Shown: positions 39,301-47,714 of the stretch, in pieces
Position numbering within the stretch: position 1 is the stretch's first letter
How the letters are laid out: every line of letters begins with the position of its first letter
Assembly: GCA_002457435.1 (NCBI GenBank)
Contig: NTLA01000009.1
Location: forward strand, 1 to 64,000
Reading direction: 5' to 3'
Length of the DNA: 64,000 nucleotides
DNA from: Acidimicrobiales bacterium MED-G01
GTDB taxonomy: Bacteria > Actinomycetota > Acidimicrobiia > Acidimicrobiales > Poriferisodalaceae
Position numbers and translations under genes: made by a program
The notes under the pieces: model-generated
Told to the model about the DNA's origin: nothing
Seen by the model: the letters and a program-made list of their open reading frames with translations, nothing else
The model's database searches: none

Positions 39301-40248
39301 TTAGAGACGGTGAAGGTGACCGTTGATGGGTTGGACATCTTGAGGCAAGTCCTCAACAAAAAGGGGAGCGGTACCTAAGCCGTGGATCTGTTCGGGTGCC
39401 AGCTCCAAAGCTAAGTCCCTAGCGGTTCTCAACGCTATTGGGCCGTCCAAAAATGACGAGATAACAATGTCGATGTCGTTCGTGGCCGCGAGAGCTGCAA
39501 TGACTCGGGTAGCTGGGGGCCCTCCCAGGATTGAGGGCTTTATGACGAAGGTTTGGGCCGCCTCTAGTTCGATAAGACGATCAATTTGCTGTCGGTCAGT
39601 GAGATGTTCGTCAGCGGCCACCCTGATTCCCGTTTCTTCTTTTATCTTTCCCCAATTTGACGGATCAGAAGTTGGTTCTTCCACGAGCGCTATGCGACTG
39701 GCTTCCACACTCGTCAGAACCGCGAGCGCTTGCCGTTTTGTCCATCCCCCATTCGCGTCTAAGCGAAGTAACACCTGTGATTCACTGAGACTTATCGCGA
39801 GGTCAATTCTTTCGATGTCAGATGCGGTGTCGGTTGCTGCGACCTTCAATTTAACGGCGCGGTAACCGTCGTTGATCGCATCAGAAATCTGTCTTTCCAC
39901 TGACGCAGTTTCAAGGCCCCCGATTAATGCTTGAACTGCAACGGCCCCGGGTTGCAAGGGGGTTTGTGATTTTGACTGGTGTAGATGATCAAGAGCGGCA
40001 GCGGCGCCGCTTCGTGCAACTGGCGGGTCAGGAAGAGAGTCTGGGTTTTTTGACCATTCCGTGAGAGCGGTCTGTGTTTCTTCAAATGTTTCTGCCCCGA
40101 AACTAGGTAGTGGGGCAGCTTCCCCGTAGCCAACAAACCCATCCTGCTTTGCTGTGATTTCGATGATGCGTCGATCGGTCGTTGTGCCATGGGCTGTCAC
40201 CATAGGACTGCGAAGCCGCAAGGTTCTGTTCTTGAGAGTTATGAGCAC
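39301..40248 (-). CDS. menC: o-Succinylbenzoate synthase
   Basis: 315 residues, enolase superfamily. N-terminal capping domain then the barrel with the KxK-like base AVKLKVA (about residue 130), metal ligands in LRLDANGGW (Asp, about 162), LVEEPTSD (Glu, about 190) and VAADEHLTD (Asp/Glu, about 212), and the second catalytic lysine in VIKPSILGG (about 236). It dehydrates SHCHC to o-succinylbenzoate. The start overlaps the menH end by 10 bases. Last gene of merR-menF-menD-menH-menC. Confidence 0.92.
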   Translation of the reverse strand: MLITLKNRTLRLRSPMVTAHGTTTDRRIIEITAKQDGFVGYGEAAPLPSFGAETFEETQTALTEWSKNPDSLPDPPVARSGAAAALDHLHQSKSQTPLQPGAVAVQALIGGLETASVERQISDAINDGYRAVKLKVAATDTASDIERIDLAISLSESQVLLRLDANGGWTKRQALAVLTSVEASRIALVEEPTSDPSNWGKIKEETGIRVAADEHLTDRQQIDRLIELEAAQTFVIKPSILGGPPATRVIAALAATNDIDIVISSFLDGPIALRTARDLALELAPEQIHGLGTAPLFVEDLPQDVQPINGHLHRL

Positions 40249-41045
40249 GAGAAGTGTTCCATGATGGCTTCAGCGGTCGCGCTGGGTTGTTCAAGGTGAG
40301 TTGCGTGACCTGAGTTTGTTATTACCCGAATAGACGCATCTGGCATTCGTGGCGCAGATTGTTGGGCAACCTCTAAGAACTTGTGGTCCTTTTCGCCAAC
40401 GAGGAGCAAGGTGGGAGGGTCTAAATATTGGAGTACGTCGTGTAACGGCCTCATAGTGCCAGTGCCGCTTGCCCTAAGGCTGTTGGCTAAACCGAGGGGA
40501 TGATTTGAAAGACGTTGGCTGATCGAGTCTTGCCACTGTTGTGAAGTCAGACTTTGACGAAGGCTCTCCCACATAGGTTGAGCGACCCAGTTATTGACGA
40601 AATCGCTAATACCGCGCTGGGAAATTGATGCCCCAAGTTGATAGTCACGTTCTAAACGCTGTGCTCGGTCTCTTTGGTCGCTGATCCCGGGACTTGTGCC
40701 GATGAGCGCTAACGATTTCACCATTTCTGGGTGAGACAAAGCGAAAGTTAGCGCTATCCGGCCGCCCATTGAATAGCCCACTATTGATGCTGGCGAAGCA
40801 TCGAGTTGGCTGAGTAGCGATGACAATTGTGACGAGATGCTTTCGAGGTAATAGGGGCCTAATGATGCAGGTGACTCGCTTCGGCCGTGACCAATGAGGT
40901 CTGGAATGATTCGGCGACCATGTAATAACTCCGCAAGTGGTGTCATAGCTGACCCACACCCGGTGAATCCGTGAATAATTAGGATGGGTTCGCCATCACC
41001 TATCACTTCGACTTCTGTAGCGACGTTGTCGCAGAGAAGTTTCAT
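40239..41045 (-). CDS. menH: MenH-type alpha/beta hydrolase (SHCHC synthase)
   Basis: 268 residues. Alpha/beta hydrolase with IIHGFTGCGSAM (oxyanion region, about residue 24), nucleophile in VGYSMGGRIAL (about 89-99), an acid in the LLVGEKDHKF region and the histidine in NSGHATHLEQP (about 245). MenH removes pyruvate from SEPHCHC. The assignment is supported by its position between menD and menC with overlaps on both sides (4 bases with menD, 10 with menC). On sequence alone it could be a generic hydrolase. Confidence 0.88.
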   Translation of the reverse strand: MKLLCDNVATEVEVIGDGEPILIIHGFTGCGSAMTPLAELLHGRRIIPDLIGHGRSESPASLGPYYLESISSQLSSLLSQLDASPASIVGYSMGGRIALTFALSHPEMVKSLALIGTSPGISDQRDRAQRLERDYQLGASISQRGISDFVNNWVAQPMWESLRQSLTSQQWQDSISQRLSNHPLGLANSLRASGTGTMRPLHDVLQYLDPPTLLLVGEKDHKFLEVAQQSAPRMPDASIRVITNSGHATHLEQPSATAEAIMEHFSCS

Positions 41046-42745
41046 AATGCTGATATTGCATCGGTGACCGCTTCTGTGAGCCGTCGATGCTGATCTAGAT
41101 CAAGATCTGGATCAACAGGAATTCTGATGACCCGCAAGCCCTGCGGGTTCTTCAGTAGTTCTGCCAGCTTTGTAGCCTCAGTGACCTCGAAGTAATCGAT
41201 ATTGAGTGCTTCCGTAATTTCGCGAATGGGGAGCTGCTGAGGAGTGGTGAAGAACTCCTTGAATAGGGCTGGGTCGGTTGACTGTGAGATAGGTAAGTGG
41301 CTGAAAATTCCTCCACCCTGATCGTCGACAACCACGATGTTTAATGAGAGTTCGTCATTCAGGGTTGCCAATAGTCCGCTGATGTCATGCTGAAATGCCA
41401 GGTCCCCAATTAACAGTGTTGTGCGGTGGCCTGTGGCCGCTGCGCCGGCAGCACTGGAGATGACGCCGTCTATGCCACTTGCGCCTCTATTGCCCATAAC
41501 CCAAAGTGATTCTGAACGAGCTTCGAGGAAGCTGTCAACATCGCGGACAGGCATTGAATTAGACAGATAGAGCACATGGTCGCTAGGGAGTTGTCGACCT
41601 AGCTCGCGGGCAACTGCTGGCTGCAACAGAGGTTCGCTATCGAGGACGTCGTTGATGACTGCGGCTGCTTGTTGATCGGCAACTTCCCACCTCTGCCTCC
41701 AGTCCTGTTCGGGTGTGGGCGACTTAATAGATTCAGCTATTCCCATGAGCCCCTCATGGCCAGTGGTAACGACGTCCGAAACGGTGAAGCTCGGTTCTGC
41801 CCAACTACTCGACGGGTCGAACATGACCAGTGGCGACTTGTGCTGTTCCAACCAAAGTCTTAGAGGTTTGCATGTGGGGGGACCGCCGATCCGAATCACG
41901 ACTTCTGGTATGACGGTCTCAGCCCATGAACTGCGCAGTAAGTGATCATGATGGTTGATCACAGTTACGTCCCGAGATTTTGTGCGGAGTTGAGACAGTG
42001 GCTCAGCCAGCAGCGGATAGCCCGTCTTTCGGCAGAAACTGTGCACTGCCTCTTTCCAATCTGAACCTTGAACCATGGGGCCAGCGATCACAATTCCTCG
42101 TGGTGCTTGTTCAAAAGTGTTTGCTAACGCTTTGGTGCTAGAAGGACTGAGAGTCGCTATTGGGCGGTCAAGTCGGATTGGAGTTGACCTTGCGGAGACT
42201 GAGCGTCCTAACTTTGGTTCCAAAGGCTCTCTAAATGGCCAATCCAAATGAACAGGGCCTGGGCGTAAACCGGTGGACGAATGAACAGCTCGAGCTGCTG
42301 TTCGCTGGAACCAGTTCGAATTTGGTTCTGTGATCACTGGGACTTCAGCGAACCACCGAATGTTGCTGCCGTAGATGTTTGTCTGGTCGATGGTTTGGCC
42401 TGCACCCCAGCCGCGTAACTCTGGTGGCCGATTCGCGGTCAAGATGATTAGAGGAGTCTCCGACCAATTAGCTTCCGAAACTGCGGGTAGGTAGTTCGCG
42501 GCGGCGGTGCCAGATGTGCAGAGTAGAACTACGGGACTGCCTGAAGACTTGGCCAGTCCTAGAGCGAAGAAGGCGGCTGAACGCTCATCAAGTCGAACCC
42601 AAGTCTTGATGTCTTGAGTTTCCGCGAAAGTGAGCGTCAGGGGTGTCGACCTAGATCCTGGAGAGATGACTGCATGGCCGACGCCTTGACTGGCGAGTTC
42701 GTTGACGAACGCAGCACAGGCGTCATACACCGGATCTTCAGTCAT
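41042..42745 (-). CDS. menD: SEPHCHC synthase (2-succinyl-5-enolpyruvyl-6-hydroxy-3-cyclohexene-1-carboxylate synthase)
   Basis: 567 residues from the ATG at 42743-42745, which sits 4 bases after the menF stop; a start at 42775 inside menF is less likely. ThDP enzyme with the MenD N-terminus AISPGSRSTPLTLTF (about residue 28), DERSAAFFALGLAKSSG (glutamate/arginine contacts), CTSGTAAANYLPAV (about 80) and the ThDP/metal motif LIGDLAFQHDISGLLATLND (about 430-449). It joins isochorismate and 2-oxoglutarate. The menF-menD order is standard. Confidence 0.95.
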   Translation of the reverse strand: MTEDPVYDACAAFVNELASQGVGHAVISPGSRSTPLTLTFAETQDIKTWVRLDERSAAFFALGLAKSSGSPVVLLCTSGTAAANYLPAVSEANWSETPLIILTANRPPELRGWGAGQTIDQTNIYGSNIRWFAEVPVITEPNSNWFQRTAARAVHSSTGLRPGPVHLDWPFREPLEPKLGRSVSARSTPIRLDRPIATLSPSSTKALANTFEQAPRGIVIAGPMVQGSDWKEAVHSFCRKTGYPLLAEPLSQLRTKSRDVTVINHHDHLLRSSWAETVIPEVVIRIGGPPTCKPLRLWLEQHKSPLVMFDPSSSWAEPSFTVSDVVTTGHEGLMGIAESIKSPTPEQDWRQRWEVADQQAAAVINDVLDSEPLLQPAVARELGRQLPSDHVLYLSNSMPVRDVDSFLEARSESLWVMGNRGASGIDGVISSAAGAAATGHRTTLLIGDLAFQHDISGLLATLNDELSLNIVVVDDQGGGIFSHLPISQSTDPALFKEFFTTPQQLPIREITEALNIDYFEVTEATKLAELLKNPQGLRVIRIPVDPDLDLDQHRRLTEAVTDAISAL

Positions 42746-42749
42746 TGAT

Positions 42750-44030
42750 CTACGGAGTGAGGTCGAGAGCTCCAAGCAGAGCCTCGAATTTGGTAGCTGT
42801 CTCCGCTAGCTCACGCTCAGGCTCAGCGCCGTCGACGATGCCACCCCCAGCGAACAAAGTAAGAGACTTATCCGTCAGGAGAGCGGATCGCAAGGCAACT
42901 CGGAATTCGCCCCCACCCTCCGGAGTCATCCAGCCGACTGGAGCTGCGTACCAGCCGCGATCCATCAACTCGTTTTCATCGATCCAGTCCTGCGCGCATT
43001 GTCTGGGCAGACCAGCAACTGCAGGAGTCGGGTGTAGTGCCTTGACCAGATCAAGAATGTCGGTGTTTCCCGGCAAATTCCCTGAGATGGGGGTGTGGAG
43101 ATGTTGTATGCGTCGAAGCTTCATCACTCCGGTAGGTGCTGGTGGGTCCAAGTGAACGCCCGCATTAGTCAATGAATGTGTGATGTCGTCGATAACTATT
43201 TGATGTTCAGTGCGCTCCTTAGGGTTGGCTAAGAGTTCGGCTCGCAACCGGGCGTCAGCTCCAGGGTGCTCATGGCGGGGTCGCGAACCTGCCAAAGCAG
43301 CCGTTTCGAGGCGTTCTCCGTCAACGTTTACAAGTGTCTCGGGGCTAGCACCGAGGAAAACTTGGCTTCCGTGAGCTATTGCGAAAGTGGCGCAAGAAGG
43401 GTGTCTCAGCCGCAGACGTTCTAGCAGTGCCGCCGAATTAAGGTTTGCGGGAAGAGAAAGAGAGCGAGCTGTCACTACTTTGGTCATGTTGCCCGCATCA
43501 ATTTCTGTTAACGCGCGGGAAACAAGGTCTAAATAGTCCTGGTCGTTTTGGTGGTCGACTTCTTTAACCCAGCCAAGATCTTGATCTAACGCGGGAGTCA
43601 GAGGCGGGATCGTTGCTCCATCGATATGTGTCATCCAGGTGGAGCCATTGGACCGGACCACAAAAATTTCGGGGAGCACCAATTCGCCGCCCCCGAACAC
43701 GGCCCAGTCGGGGTGGCGCTCGATTTCGCGGTCACTGAATGCGAACCCACCGACAAGAACCCCTCCCGAAAAATCCGGGCCATTTTCGCCGACTAGCTCA
43801 ATCTTTAACGCGTCTAAGGCTTCGCGTACCGATTGGAATCGCGATCCTCGTTCTTCGGTTCTGAAATGTTGGGCTCTACCTAGGGCAACAAATTCGAAAC
43901 CTGTGTCCGGAACCGTCCAGTAGGCCTTTTGTTGGTAGGAGGTCGAGGCCCAAAGAGCCAGCAGATCCACGGGTTCTTCTATTTGTTTCCGGATAAGGGT
44001 TAACTGACGAGACTCAGCCAAGGTAGTCAT
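42750..44030 (-). CDS. menF: Menaquinone-specific isochorismate synthase
   Basis: 426 residues. Chorismate-binding enzyme fold with KVVTARSLSLP (lysine, about residue 186), FLGASPETLVNVDGERLETAALAGSRPR (in parts FLGASPETLV and ETAALAGSRPR), KERTEHQIVIDDI (about 292) and VAGLPRQCAQDWIDENE, the usual catalytic set. It turns chorismate into isochorismate for menaquinone. EntC-type siderophore use is made unlikely by the men neighbours. Its start overlaps the stop of the MerR gene by 4 bases. Confidence 0.93.
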   Translation of the reverse strand: MTTLAESRQLTLIRKQIEEPVDLLALWASTSYQQKAYWTVPDTGFEFVALGRAQHFRTEERGSRFQSVREALDALKIELVGENGPDFSGGVLVGGFAFSDREIERHPDWAVFGGGELVLPEIFVVRSNGSTWMTHIDGATIPPLTPALDQDLGWVKEVDHQNDQDYLDLVSRALTEIDAGNMTKVVTARSLSLPANLNSAALLERLRLRHPSCATFAIAHGSQVFLGASPETLVNVDGERLETAALAGSRPRHEHPGADARLRAELLANPKERTEHQIVIDDITHSLTNAGVHLDPPAPTGVMKLRRIQHLHTPISGNLPGNTDILDLVKALHPTPAVAGLPRQCAQDWIDENELMDRGWYAAPVGWMTPEGGGEFRVALRSALLTDKSLTLFAGGGIVDGAEPERELAETATKFEALLGALDLTP

Positions 44031-44674
44031 TCTGAGCGGCCGCCATCTAGAAGGTGTCGACCGACCTGTTCAACCAGCGTTTGACGAAAATGTTGTGCTA
44101 CGAGTTCTGTAACTAGCGGCACGATGCTTTCAACCAATTGAGTCTGTGAAGAAGTCGATGTCTCATCGAGGTGTTTTACAAATAGAGCAACAGCATCTTT
44201 GGCCACACTCTCTACATGATCGGCGTGTCGAACGGCCAAGTGAATTAGCTCGTCAAATGGCACTCCAGCGTCAAGCAGTTCGACACCGGCTTTCAGCATC
44301 GAAAGTGTGGCGATTCCGAACTGTTCGCCGTCGGTGTTGAGTGGTCTGATTAACCCTGCGTCCACGGCGAGATGCACGATTTCTCGGTTGATACCGGAGG
44401 CGGTAATTAATTCATCGAGAGACAGTGAATCTGCAGCACCATTCAGTGAAGTCAGTAGTGGATGCGGTGCTGAATCAGCTAATCGTTGAATCTGGGCCAA
44501 GCTGAACCCATCGTCGGATAACTTCCTGATTTCATGGAGCCGGTCTGAGTGCGAACCGTCGTAGACGGCCACCCGCCCTTCGCGGGTAGGGGCGTGCAAA
44601 ATCCCAATCTTTTGGTAATACCGAATGGTGTCGACGCTGAGCTGAGCGTCTCCGGCTAGTTGTTCGACTCGCAC
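44027..44674 (-). CDS. MerR-family transcriptional regulator
   Basis: 215 residues from a GTG. N-terminal winged helix with MRVEQLAGDAQLSVDTIRYYQKIGIL, written in parts as VEQLAGDAQLSVDTIRYY and GILHAPTREGR, the classic MerR DNA-reading head, then RLHEIRKLSDDGFSLAQIQRL. The long C-terminal part has a second helix-turn-helix-like GINREIVHLAVDAGLIRP and an alpha-helical region, with no obvious metal or cysteine site. It is the first gene of the menF operon with a 4-base overlap, so it probably controls menaquinone synthesis. Two imperfect palindromes in front of it are candidate self-regulating operators. Confidence 0.88.
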   Translation of the reverse strand: MRVEQLAGDAQLSVDTIRYYQKIGILHAPTREGRVAVYDGSHSDRLHEIRKLSDDGFSLAQIQRLADSAPHPLLTSLNGAADSLSLDELITASGINREIVHLAVDAGLIRPLNTDGEQFGIATLSMLKAGVELLDAGVPFDELIHLAVRHADHVESVAKDAVALFVKHLDETSTSSQTQLVESIVPLVTELVAQHFRQTLVEQVGRHLLDGGRSE

Positions 44675-44687
44675 ACCACCAGTTTAA

Positions 44688-44714
44688 GAGTGATTACTCC
44701 AAGAGTCACCACTC
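44688..44714 (-). promoter_or_regulatory. Tandem GAGT-N4-ACTC palindromes upstream of the MerR gene
   Basis: Two 12-base palindromes, 44688-44699 (centre GATT) and 44703-44714 (centre CACC), separated by three bases, 14 bases ahead of the GTG start at 44674. Both have arms GAGT and ACTC. A TTGATA lies further upstream on the reverse strand. The placement is right for binding by the MerR product and autoregulation of the merR-men operon. Binding is inferred. Confidence 0.5.
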
Positions 44715-44738
44715 TCACTATCAATATGTGTGGCAGAC

Positions 44739-46274
44739 CTAGTTAATTTGTTTTGACATGCCGTCCCAATAAGGGGCGCGGAGCTTAAATTTTTGGAGTT
44801 TGCCGGTAGCAGTTCGAGCCAACTCATCTCGAATTTCAACAGAAGTCGGACACTTGTAGTGGGCCATTTTCTCTCGGCAGTAATCAATCAGGTCCTGCTC
44901 GGTAGCGGATTGGTCTTCGGCCAATACGACGAGAGCTTTGACCGTTTCGCCCCACTTTTCGTGAGGAACACCGATGACGGCAACTTCAGCCACCCCCTCG
45001 TGGCTGAACAGCACGTCCTCAACCTCGATCGAAGAGACATTTTCACCTCCGGAAATGATCACGTCTTTCTTCCGATCGGAGATCGTTACGTGATGTTCAT
45101 CGTCCATGATTCCACCGTCGCCGGTATGGAACCACCCATCCACGATGGCTTCAGCAGTTGCCTGTGGCTGTTCCCAGTACCCCTCGAGAACAACGTTCGA
45201 GCGAGCCAGGATCTCTCCCTGGTCATCAACCTTGATCTTCACCCCAATTGCGGGTGCACCGGCGCGACTCAATTTTCGCGCCTTTTCTTCGAAATCGAAT
45301 TCGTCCCACTCTGATCTGCATCGATTCATCGTCAGAAGGGGTGAAGTTTCGGTCAGCCCATAAATTTGAATAAATTCCCAACCCAACTCTTCTTCCATTC
45401 GGGCAATGGTCCGCGTTGGAGGTGGAGCCCCCGCTACGACCATCCTCACTCGACCTCGTCCGGGAATCTCACCTTCCCAGTCTTGGGCTGCCTCTAGAAC
45501 CGCTGCTACAACTGCGGGAGCTCCGCACATGTAGGTGATGTCGTGGTCTTCGATGCGCTGAAGGATGTCTTCTCCTCGCACTTCGCGGAGCACTACATGC
45601 TTGCCGCCCATGCCCGTAACGGCGTAGGGCATTCCCCATCCGTTGCAGTGGAACATGGGCAGGGTGTGCAGGTAGTTGTCCCTATCGCTGACTCCCGCAT
45701 GCCATCCGAACGTTGTTGCGTTGACCCACAAGGCTCGGTGGGTTTGCTGGACACCTTTCGGGCGAGCTGTTGTGCCCGATGTGTAGTTGATGGTCGCGGT
45801 CGCGTCTTCGTCTGGGACCCAGATTTCGGGCTCACCACCTGATAAGTACATCTGATCATCGCTGTCGGTACCCATGACCACAAAGTGATCAACATCGATG
45901 TCTTTGCAGGTGTCCTCCATTGAAGGATCGACCAACAACATTGATGCTCCACAATGGTCAACTATGTACGCGATCTCATCGTGGCTCAGGCGAAAGTTAA
46001 TGGGTACAAACACGCGGCCGTAGCCCGAAACTCCCCAAAATGAGGTCATCAACCTGCCGGAGTTTTGTGAGACCATCGCGACTCGCTCACCGACGCCGAT
46101 ACCTAACTCGTCCAGCTTTGCGGCTTGCTCACGGACTTTGACCCCAAACTCGCGCCAAGTCAACTCACCCAAACCGCCGCCAGGCACGCCAGGTTCATCA
46201 ACTAGGGCGATTCGGTCCGAATAGACGTTCTCTGCCCGGTACAAGAAATCGGAGATTGTGAAAGGCACCTTCAT
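44739..46274 (-). CDS. Acyl-CoA synthetase (AMP-forming)
   Basis: 511 residues. Adenylate-forming ligase: ATINYTSGTTARPKGVQQTH (about residue 165-184, phosphate loop), LPMFHCNGWG (about 207), QIYGLTETSPL (about 300), GWFHTGDGGIMD (about 385), DRKKDVIISGGENVSS and the C-terminal catalytic lysine in RTATGKLQKFKL. It activates a fatty or other organic acid to its CoA ester. Substrate unknown; FadD3/medium-chain type ligases are similar in layout. Divergent from the exonuclease gene with 84 bases between, containing a GACCT-GTA-AGGTC palindrome. Confidence 0.9.
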   Translation of the reverse strand: MKVPFTISDFLYRAENVYSDRIALVDEPGVPGGGLGELTWREFGVKVREQAAKLDELGIGVGERVAMVSQNSGRLMTSFWGVSGYGRVFVPINFRLSHDEIAYIVDHCGASMLLVDPSMEDTCKDIDVDHFVVMGTDSDDQMYLSGGEPEIWVPDEDATATINYTSGTTARPKGVQQTHRALWVNATTFGWHAGVSDRDNYLHTLPMFHCNGWGMPYAVTGMGGKHVVLREVRGEDILQRIEDHDITYMCGAPAVVAAVLEAAQDWEGEIPGRGRVRMVVAGAPPPTRTIARMEEELGWEFIQIYGLTETSPLLTMNRCRSEWDEFDFEEKARKLSRAGAPAIGVKIKVDDQGEILARSNVVLEGYWEQPQATAEAIVDGWFHTGDGGIMDDEHHVTISDRKKDVIISGGENVSSIEVEDVLFSHEGVAEVAVIGVPHEKWGETVKALVVLAEDQSATEQDLIDYCREKMAHYKCPTSVEIRDELARTATGKLQKFKLRAPYWDGMSKQIN

Positions 46275-46358
46275 GACTTATTTCCTCGGTCTGCTGATCG
46301 ATGTTGGAGGTAACAGTAGACCTGTAAGGTCCATATAAGTCCAGTGAGATGACCCAAA

Positions 46359-47240
46359 ATGTCTTTTCAAGTACACCTAATCGATGGAACCTACGAACTG
46401 TTCAGACACTTTTTTGCGGTGCCGGCACGGAAAACGGATGCCGGCGCGGAGGTTGGAGCTGTTCGAGGAGTCCTTAGTAGTGTTGTAAGCCTGCTTGAGC
46501 AAGGCGCGACCCATTTGGCAGTCGCCACTGACCATGTCATCCCGTCGTTTCGGAATGCCTTATGGCCCGATTACAAAGATGGCTCCGATATCGACCCCGA
46601 GATCGCCGAACAGTTCGGGCCCCTCGAAGAAGGACTGCGCGCTCTTGGCGTTGAGGTTTGGCCAATGATTGAGTTCGAGGCCGATGATGCCCTAGCGGCA
46701 GGTGCTGTGATGGCGAGCGCTGACGCGAGAGTCAGCGAGGTACTGATCTGCACACCAGACAAGGATTTAGCTCAGTGCGTCGGCGGAAAAGTTTTCCAAT
46801 GGGATCGCAGGAAGGACTTTGTATTCGACAGCACCGAAGTTCACAACAAGTACGGCGTTTCCCCTTCTTCAATCCCCGACTACCTAGCTCTCGTCGGAGA
46901 TTCAGCAGACGGATTCCCGGGTTTAGCGGGGTGGGGGCAGAAGTCCTCGGCGACCCTGTTGAATCACTACGGTTCGATCGAGATGATTCCAGATGAGGTC
47001 GATGAGTGGGACGTCACTATTCGTGCGGGCCGTGCGTTGGCTGCGACCTTGACGGAACACCGCGACCAAGCTCTGCTTTTCAAAGAAATAGCGACCGTAC
47101 GCACCGATGCTCCGGTAGCGAAATCGGTTGAAGACCTTGAGTGGAAAAAGCCAGCATCAAACTTCGAAGCATTCTGCACAAACAACCGGATGGAGGCTCT
47201 TGTGCCACGAATGGAGAAGCTCCTTGCACATCGGATCTAG
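46359..47240 (+). CDS. Stand-alone 5'-3' exonuclease (flap/PolA N-terminal type)
   Basis: 293 residues matching the N-terminal nuclease domain of DNA polymerase I, with no polymerase domain. Acidic metal ligands are seen in HLIDGTYELFRHFF (about residue 6), IEFEADDALAAGA (about 105), CTPDKDLAQCV (about 130) and LVGDSADGFPGLAGWGQKSSATLL (in parts LVGDSADGFPGL and GWGQKSSATLL, helix-hairpin-helix). It removes RNA primers and 5' flaps. Actinobacteria often carry such a separate copy. Followed by a VOC gene 9 bases on. Confidence 0.9.
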   Translation: MSFQVHLIDGTYELFRHFFAVPARKTDAGAEVGAVRGVLSSVVSLLEQGATHLAVATDHVIPSFRNALWPDYKDGSDIDPEIAEQFGPLEEGLRALGVEVWPMIEFEADDALAAGAVMASADARVSEVLICTPDKDLAQCVGGKVFQWDRRKDFVFDSTEVHNKYGVSPSSIPDYLALVGDSADGFPGLAGWGQKSSATLLNHYGSIEMIPDEVDEWDVTIRAGRALAATLTEHRDQALLFKEIATVRTDAPVAKSVEDLEWKKPASNFEAFCTNNRMEALVPRMEKLLAHRI

Positions 47241-47249
47241 GATGGGTTA

Positions 47250-47609
47250 ATGGAACTTGGACCAGTTCACCATGTATCAATCAATTGCGCTGATGTTGAA
47301 GCGACGGCACCGTTCTACACCGAGGTGCTCGGGATGAAAACCCTCGAACGTCCCGATTTCCCTTTCAACGGACGATGGTTACAAACTGGAGGTGGTGGCG
47401 AAGTGCATCTCATCGAGGTGGAAGGCTGGCAACCCCCGAAAGGTCAGCACTGGGCCTTTCGCGTAGACGATATTGATGCCACGGTGGCGGAGTTACGAGA
47501 TAGGGGAGTCGAAGTCAAAGACCCCAAAGCCTTGCCTGGGACAACTGCACGACAGACTTTCTTCTTTGATCCATCAGGCAACATGATCGAACTAAATCAG
47601 CCCGCCTAG
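47250..47609 (+). CDS. VOC-family (glyoxalase-like) protein
   Basis: 119 residues, one VOC module pair. Metal-ligand positions: VHHVSINCADVEA (His about residue 6), VHLIEVEG (about 52), HWAFRVDDIDATV (His about 70) and NMIELNQ (Glu at the C-terminus). Members include glyoxalases, extradiol dioxygenases and fosfomycin-resistance proteins; a function cannot be assigned. It follows the exonuclease by 9 bases, but the two have no evident link. Confidence 0.82.
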   Translation: MELGPVHHVSINCADVEATAPFYTEVLGMKTLERPDFPFNGRWLQTGGGGEVHLIEVEGWQPPKGQHWAFRVDDIDATVAELRDRGVEVKDPKALPGTTARQTFFFDPSGNMIELNQPA

Positions 47610-47714
47610 ATACATCTGGTAAGACGTTGAGTCGCCGATAGAGCAACTTTGTATTGTCTTCTGGTAGCTGAGTGACATGGGTCAGGCAGGCGCTGGACGC
47701 TACGCTCAGGTGTT

